Shown piece by piece: positions 58,737-64,000 of a DNA stretch of 64,000 nt (position 1 is the first letter of the stretch; each line of letters opens with the position of its first letter). The notes under the pieces are model-generated. The model made no database searches. It saw only the letters and a program-made list of their open reading frames with translations, and was not told the origin of the DNA. This DNA comes from Leptospira tipperaryensis (GTDB taxonomy: Bacteria; Spirochaetota; Leptospiria; Leptospirales; Leptospiraceae): positions 2,346,001-2,410,000 of the forward strand of contig NZ_CP015217.1 of assembly GCF_001729245.1 (NCBI RefSeq), written 5' to 3'. The translations under genes were made by a program, and so were the position numbers.

Positions 58737-59837
58737 TCAGAGATGAATCGCACCCTCTTCTTCTTTTCCTCGGAGTGAAATCCAAGGAGAAAATTTCCAG
58801 ATCAAAAAACCAAAGCTCAAAAGAAATAATCCGGCAAGCCATCGGTTCTTTCTTTTTGTATAAAGAAGACTAGACATTCCGGGCGTCGCTATTTCGCCTT
58901 TTTTATAAATCATATTCGATTCTTCCGAAATGGATTCGATTCCGATTACGTGAAGAACGGGAACCTTTTTTTCAAGATAGTATTTTAGAATCGAATCCGG
59001 CAGTTCCGAAAATTCGCCCGGTTCTCGAACAAGTCCTCTTGGGATTCTTTTTTTACCCAAACTCGTTCCAGTAGAAACGGTTCCCCCGCCGACATTGACG
59101 TAGAGAGATACATTCTGTTTTTCATATATTCTAATTCTTTTAAGAAGAGAATCCTCAAAGGAATCGACCGAAAGATAAGGATATCCGTTTTTTTGAATCG
59201 AGTTTCGAATCTGTTTTACACCGATTTGGCCGATCCCGATTCCTTGGTCGTCGATCCCACCGGTGGATAACGCGCGAGCCCTTTGCAAAATCAATCCTTC
59301 TTGAAACAGAAGATTCTCCAGTTCCGGCCATAAAAAATCGGGGACATTGGCCCCGTATTGTGAAGACGAAACGCTTCCGATCACGATTACCTTCAAACCC
59401 ATCGCGTCGGCCGCGGAGTAAAATGCAATATTCAAAGCAGGGAAAGATCCTGAAATTCCCGCGGCGATCTCGTCCCCTTTTTTTAAACCCGCTTTTAAAA
59501 ACTGATCCACAAACCAAACCGCGAAGTCGGGATGAATCGAAACTTGTTTCGAAGAAAGTTTTCCGGAGGAACTCGTTACCGAAGAAAGCTCCAATCCGAT
59601 CAAGCCGCTTCGGCTCGGATCCAAATCGAAATCCGTTTTTAAACCTCTTTCGTGTTTCACTTCCGCAATCTTTTGAAAACATTGAAAGGCTCTTTCACTC
59701 GCCTTCCGTTTGATCTCAAATTCGGACACGGGTTCTACGATGGGAAAAAACTCTACCGATGCCCAACAAAGAATCGAAAAGAAACTCAGAAAAAAAATAA
59801 AAAGAGAAGAACGATTTTGCAAAATCCAAACTTTCAC
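58737..59837 (-). CDS. pgsW: Poly-gamma-glutamate system protein PgsW
   Basis: A 366-aa protein with an N-terminal membrane segment (SLFIFFLSFFSILCWASVEF) and a C-terminal one (RWLAGLFLLSFGFLIWKFSP). Between them lies a periplasmic Rossmann-like region (DEIAAGISGSFPALNIAFYS, VIVIGSVSSSQYGANVPDFL, NVGGGTVSTGTSLGKKRIP). This layout is that of the accessory protein associated with pgsB/pgsC in bacteria without a Bacillus-type operon. It overlaps pgsC by 4 bp. The exact role, possibly export or chain handling, is not established. Confidence 0.85.
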   Translation of the reverse strand: MKVWILQNRSSLFIFFLSFFSILCWASVEFFPIVEPVSEFEIKRKASERAFQCFQKIAEVKHERGLKTDFDLDPSRSGLIGLELSSVTSSSGKLSSKQVSIHPDFAVWFVDQFLKAGLKKGDEIAAGISGSFPALNIAFYSAADAMGLKVIVIGSVSSSQYGANVPDFLWPELENLLFQEGLILQRARALSTGGIDDQGIGIGQIGVKQIRNSIQKNGYPYLSVDSFEDSLLKRIRIYEKQNVSLYVNVGGGTVSTGTSLGKKRIPRGLVREPGEFSELPDSILKYYLEKKVPVLHVIGIESISEESNMIYKKGEIATPGMSSLLYTKRKNRWLAGLFLLSFGFLIWKFSPWISLRGKEEEGAIHL

Positions 59838-60292
59838 GGTGAGCTAAATTCTCCCAAAAGAAGAATGAGAAAAAGCCTTACTAAAGAGGAACAGAGAAAG
59901 GTCGCTGAAATCGTACGAAAGATCCCTTGTTTGTCCGCAGAAATCGCGATGAGACCGGGCACGATATGACCAATCCATCTATATTCATAATTTCTTATGG
60001 ATCCAAAATAGAACCTTTCGATTTCCTGAAGACTCAAAGAAATAAGAATCGAAAGCAAGAGAAGAAAGACGATCTTTCTTTGACCGAAGGATAAAAACGA
60101 ACCTTCCACGATTTTGTAAATTCCGAACGTCAACAAGGAACTCGCAAATAAAAAGAATAATGTCCCAGGTTGTAAAAGAGAAAGTGCGACGTAACCGGGA
60201 ACCACCCAACCTCCCGGGTGTAGTCCCGTTTTTTCCCAAAGAAAAAATCCGAGAAGAATTCCGATTCCGATCGAAAGAGTCAAGACTTCCAT
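59834..60292 (-). CDS. pgsC: Poly-gamma-glutamate biosynthesis protein PgsC/CapC
   Basis: A 152-aa integral membrane protein with about four to five hydrophobic segments. It opens VLTLSIGIGILLGFFLWEKT and has the family-typical GLHPGGWVVPGYVALSLLQP and the later RWIGHIVPGLIAISADKQG. In the CapB-CapC complex it forms the membrane part of the poly-gamma-glutamate synthase. It starts 13 bp inside the end of pgsB, so it is translationally coupled. Confidence 0.92.
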   Translation of the reverse strand: MEVLTLSIGIGILLGFFLWEKTGLHPGGWVVPGYVALSLLQPGTLFFLFASSLLTFGIYKIVEGSFLSFGQRKIVFLLLLSILISLSLQEIERFYFGSIRNYEYRWIGHIVPGLIAISADKQGIFRTISATFLCSSLVRLFLILLLGEFSSP

Positions 60293-61461
60293 TCTTCTCC
60301 CTCACGACCTCGTTCTAAAATCGAACATTGATTTTGCAACCAGAGCCTTCCTTCCCCTTCGAAGTTTCCGGCGCCGATCCAAATCTGAGAATCGAATCTA
60401 TTAGAATTCCATTGTATACTTTCGGAAACTTTTTTTCGTATGATCTTGGCCTTCCCTTTGTAAGCCTTGGCAAAGAGTCGATATCCAGGTCCGAAAAAAT
60501 AAATTTCCCCCAAGTCGGGAATCTCCGAAAAAAAGGAAGCAAACTCGGTCGTTCTTACGGGTCTTTCTTTTTTAGAACTAAAGATAACGTTTACTCTTTG
60601 AGACGGATGTGTTTCCTTTACGGAGCTGAATATTTTTTCCCAAGACGTAGTGTCGTTTGCAGCAAACGCAAAGACAAAAGTTTGTTTTGTATCGTTCAAA
60701 GAAAACTCTCGGATTACGAGGGCCCCAGGGTCTGGATTCGTCTTGGAAATTCCTTTCAGAATCACGGATTCGTCGATGTGCAGACTTTCGCAGAGAGAAA
60801 CCGCGATCTCGATATTCTCCAGATGTTCCGGATAACGCAAGGAACTTGCAATTTTTTGAATGGATTCTTTTGAAGTTTTAGGAAGGCCGATTACCGCGTT
60901 CGTATTTTTTTGTTTGGCGATCCTTTCCCAATCAAAATCCTTCAAGGATTGTCCATACACAAGCGTTCCGTTTTGAGGAATCGTGTGCAAAAAGCCGTTT
61001 CGGATCTCCTCTTCCGAATCCGCAAATTCTCCGTGATCGGGTCTTACGTTTGTGATTACGGTATGAGTCGCTTGGAGAAGAAGGGTTTCCGAATCCTTTT
61101 GATACTGAGGTTGCACCGCCATACATTCCACGACGACGGCCTTAGGTTTACGGTTTGCGGCGAAGTCTAAAAAGGACATCTGTTCCGCGATAGAAACCTT
61201 ATTTCGAAAGATCCGATTCTCACTTCGATCCGGAAACAAAAGACTGGGAGCGGAACCGGTGGTCTTTGCAAATGGATTCCAACCCGCTTCCACAAGAATC
61301 GAATGAATCAAACGAGTGACGGAGGACTTTCCCCTGGTTCCGTTTACGTGAATTCGAATCGGAATCTGCATTAAAGAATTTGTATGTTTCCTCTTTTCCA
61401 AAACCAGGAATAAAACAAAAATCAAAAAGGAAACAAAAAGAATCGAAATCGAAAAGATCAT
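60280..61461 (-). CDS. pgsB: Poly-gamma-glutamate synthase PgsB/CapB
   Basis: A 393-aa Mur-ligase-like amide ligase with an N-terminal membrane segment (SISILFVSFLIFVLFLVLE). The ATP-binding P-loop is RIHVNGTRGKSSVTRLIHSI. Further family motifs are AEQMSFLD, VVVECMAVQPQYQ and THTVITNVRPDHGEF. It polymerises glutamate through gamma-carboxyl amide bonds. It begins 6 bp after the SpoIIE phosphatase gene and overlaps pgsC, forming the core of an operon. A pgsA/capA gene is not present in the window. Confidence 0.93.
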   Translation of the reverse strand: MIFSISILFVSFLIFVLFLVLEKRKHTNSLMQIPIRIHVNGTRGKSSVTRLIHSILVEAGWNPFAKTTGSAPSLLFPDRSENRIFRNKVSIAEQMSFLDFAANRKPKAVVVECMAVQPQYQKDSETLLLQATHTVITNVRPDHGEFADSEEEIRNGFLHTIPQNGTLVYGQSLKDFDWERIAKQKNTNAVIGLPKTSKESIQKIASSLRYPEHLENIEIAVSLCESLHIDESVILKGISKTNPDPGALVIREFSLNDTKQTFVFAFAANDTTSWEKIFSSVKETHPSQRVNVIFSSKKERPVRTTEFASFFSEIPDLGEIYFFGPGYRLFAKAYKGKAKIIRKKVSESIQWNSNRFDSQIWIGAGNFEGEGRLWLQNQCSILERGREGEEWKS

Positions 61462-61467
61462 GTTTGG

Positions 61468-62727
61468 TCAAGTTTTGGGTTCTAAAGAAATGAGAATCGC
61501 CGTGATGTCGTCTTGAATTTTTTGTTTTCCGAGATGGTCCATCAAGGCTTGTAAGATCGCAGGAATCGTTTCTTCCATCGGTTCTTTGAATTTTTTCGCG
61601 AGAAGCCTTTGGACCGCGAGTTCGCCAAACTGCTGTTTATCGGAGTTGAATTCTTCGTAAATTCCGTCGGTGAGTAAAAAGAGCCGATCACCTTCCCGAT
61701 AACTCAGGGAAAATATTCCGTAGGAGTTACTCGGATCTAAACCCAGAAGAGAACCCGTTCTATCCAAGCCCATGACAAGATCCTCGGAAAGAAAAAATTG
61801 CGGTGGATGTCCGCCGGAAGAATATACGATCCGCTTTTCGTTTGTATCGATGTCCGCCAGAAAACAGGAAAAGAACATTCCTATGTTTCCGAAATTCTTG
61901 CAATATTCGTGATTGAATTCGGTGAGAATTTTTCCCGGATCCAGATCTTTTTTTTTGAGAGATTCTAAAATTCCTTTGAGAGTCATCGTAAGAAGCGCGG
62001 CCTGAATCCCGTGTCCGGTCGCGTCGGCTAAAAAAACACGCAAGACCCCGGGTTTGATTTCAAAAAGATCATAAAGATCACCGCCGACTTCCATCATAGG
62101 AAGATAAGCTGAATGAACTTGAATTCCGGAAATCGAAGGAATGGCGGAAAGAATTTCGGATTGGAGTCTTTTGGCGAGGCCGAGTTCCTCCTTCATGGAT
62201 TTATAATATCCCGCGAGCAATCTGGATCTCTGTCTTACCTTTTCTTCGAGCCTTTCCAGGAGTTCTTCTTTTTCCCGGTCCATTTTTTTTAGGGTCTGAT
62301 TGGCTCTTTTGAGCTCTATTAGAATTCTATGTTTTTCTGATATATCACGGATGATGATATGATATTGATAAGAATCCTCCGGTCCCGTGACCGATACGGA
62401 AACTTCCGAGATCAGAATCGATTTGTCTTTTCGGATCAATCGAATCGGCCCAAAAGGTTTTCTTCTTTTTTTGTCCGGGAGTTTGGCTACGTTTTTAAGA
62501 ATTCTATAGAATCGATTTCGAATCCGAAGAGGAAACTGATGTTCGATCGTCTTGCCCATGAGCTCCGAAGCCAAAAAGCCGGACATATTCTCCGCCGCAG
62601 GATTGATCAAAAAAATTCGGAAGTCTTTGTCTAAGGAAACGATCGCGTCGATCGCGGAGTGAAATAGCTGTGAATAGCGTTCCTCGGGGTCGTAACTTTT
62701 CTGTTCGAAACTCGTGGAACCTGTCAT
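61468..62727 (-). CDS. PAS-SpoIIE (PPM-type) phosphatase
   Basis: A 419-aa RsbU-like serine phosphatase. A PAS domain is at about 18-130 (HSAIDAIVSLDKDFRIFLIN), a coiled coil at about 135-180 (REKEELLERLEEKVRQRSRL), and a SpoIIE domain at about 190-415. Metal-binding acidic residues appear in EVGGDLYDLFEI, VFLADATGHGIQAALL, LLTDGIYEEFN and QDDITAILISL. Such enzymes usually dephosphorylate an anti-sigma-factor antagonist. It lies 59 bp after a histidine kinase gene and 6 bp before pgsB, so it probably belongs to the poly-glutamate operon. Confidence 0.93.
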   Translation of the reverse strand: MTGSTSFEQKSYDPEERYSQLFHSAIDAIVSLDKDFRIFLINPAAENMSGFLASELMGKTIEHQFPLRIRNRFYRILKNVAKLPDKKRRKPFGPIRLIRKDKSILISEVSVSVTGPEDSYQYHIIIRDISEKHRILIELKRANQTLKKMDREKEELLERLEEKVRQRSRLLAGYYKSMKEELGLAKRLQSEILSAIPSISGIQVHSAYLPMMEVGGDLYDLFEIKPGVLRVFLADATGHGIQAALLTMTLKGILESLKKKDLDPGKILTEFNHEYCKNFGNIGMFFSCFLADIDTNEKRIVYSSGGHPPQFFLSEDLVMGLDRTGSLLGLDPSNSYGIFSLSYREGDRLFLLTDGIYEEFNSDKQQFGELAVQRLLAKKFKEPMEETIPAILQALMDHLGKQKIQDDITAILISLEPKT

Positions 62728-62786
62728 AGCGTGTCGGAAGAGAGTCTATTAGGATGAAACCTTCTTATCGTAAAGTCAAGGATCTT

Positions 62787-63898
<1,112 letters not shown>

Positions 63899-63905
<7 letters not shown>

Positions 63906-64000
63906 CCGGTTCTAAGCGATCACAGTTTGGAAAAGCCCCCCCATTCTATGAAGAATTAGAACCGGAAATAGATCAGAATCTAACGTTAGAACCCGGTAAA
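63899..64000 (+). CDS. Hypothetical protein, N-terminal part (runs off right edge)
   Basis: ATG 63899 opens a frame that is still open at the window end (34 codons: MTSGSKRSQFGKAPPFYEEL, then EPEIDQNLTLEPGK). The other two plus frames have stops here. An in-frame ATG at 63851 would lengthen it further into the kinase gene. The sequence is Pro/Glu-rich and has no signal peptide; the family is not recognisable. The start overlaps the divergent kinase start by 7 bp, leaving no room for separate leaders. Confidence 0.55.

Overview
The window reads as chromosome of a Leptospira species. The evidence is a LipL31-like lipoprotein beside mfd, spirochaete-style lipoboxes, many one-gene sensor kinases of the HisKA_2 (EIHHRVKNN) type, an unlinked scatter of biosynthetic genes, and intergenic elements built on the GTCGGAGTTACGAC hairpin. 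By eye the base composition is more balanced than the very A+T-rich L. interrogans, so a mid-GC relative is likely; the species cannot be fixed from sequence reading alone. No rRNA, tRNA or CRISPR array was recognised.

Layout. 1-6038: a partial minus-strand gene, a perfect 9-copy 32-bp tandem array, asnS (minus), then a plus operon folD / AXE1-like esterase / cysS / rlmB with overlapping ends. 6174-8931: a lipase-like lipoprotein, then two 92-bp direct repeats that bracket a complete IS481-type element with a 7-bp target duplication. 8932-23223: one ten-gene minus-strand run (hisD, panC, mfd, lipL31-like, uppP, lptD-like, polyprenyl glycosylphosphotransferase, gatC, gatA, hisF) with gaps of at most about 50 bp. 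It mixes envelope assembly, amino-acid and cofactor synthesis, and translation genes.

23323-26549: exonuclease III, then a loosely packed region with two paralogous small exported proteins carrying a GLG1-type cysteine-rich repeat on either side of a DUF302 gene, plus palindromic intergenic repeats. 26844-31343: a membrane-anchored AraC-type regulator, a sterol desaturase/hydroxylase-family enzyme, an epoxide-hydrolase-like protein and a glycerate 2-kinase. 32467-33865: a probable copper-handling cluster with a 13-cysteine Csp-type copper storage protein.

31340-36486 and 47926-63905 are dense in signal transduction: a PleD-like diguanylate cyclase, an adjacent pair of histidine kinases, three HisKA_2 kinases in all, a hybrid kinase with two receiver domains, a stand-alone cyclic-nucleotide-binding protein, and a kinase / SpoIIE phosphatase pair at the head of a poly-gamma-glutamate operon (pgsB, pgsC, pgsW, with no pgsA in view). 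37481-45968 holds a class III nucleotide cyclase followed by a FecR/fibronectin-like protein, a DUF5683-like protein and a large beta-helix lipoprotein, all in one direction with overlapping ends. This looks like a cAMP-linked envelope-sensing unit. An ABC-F (Uup-like) ATPase, a DUF445 protein and several alpha/beta hydrolases fill the rest. The right edge cuts a plus-strand gene whose start overlaps the start of a divergent kinase gene.
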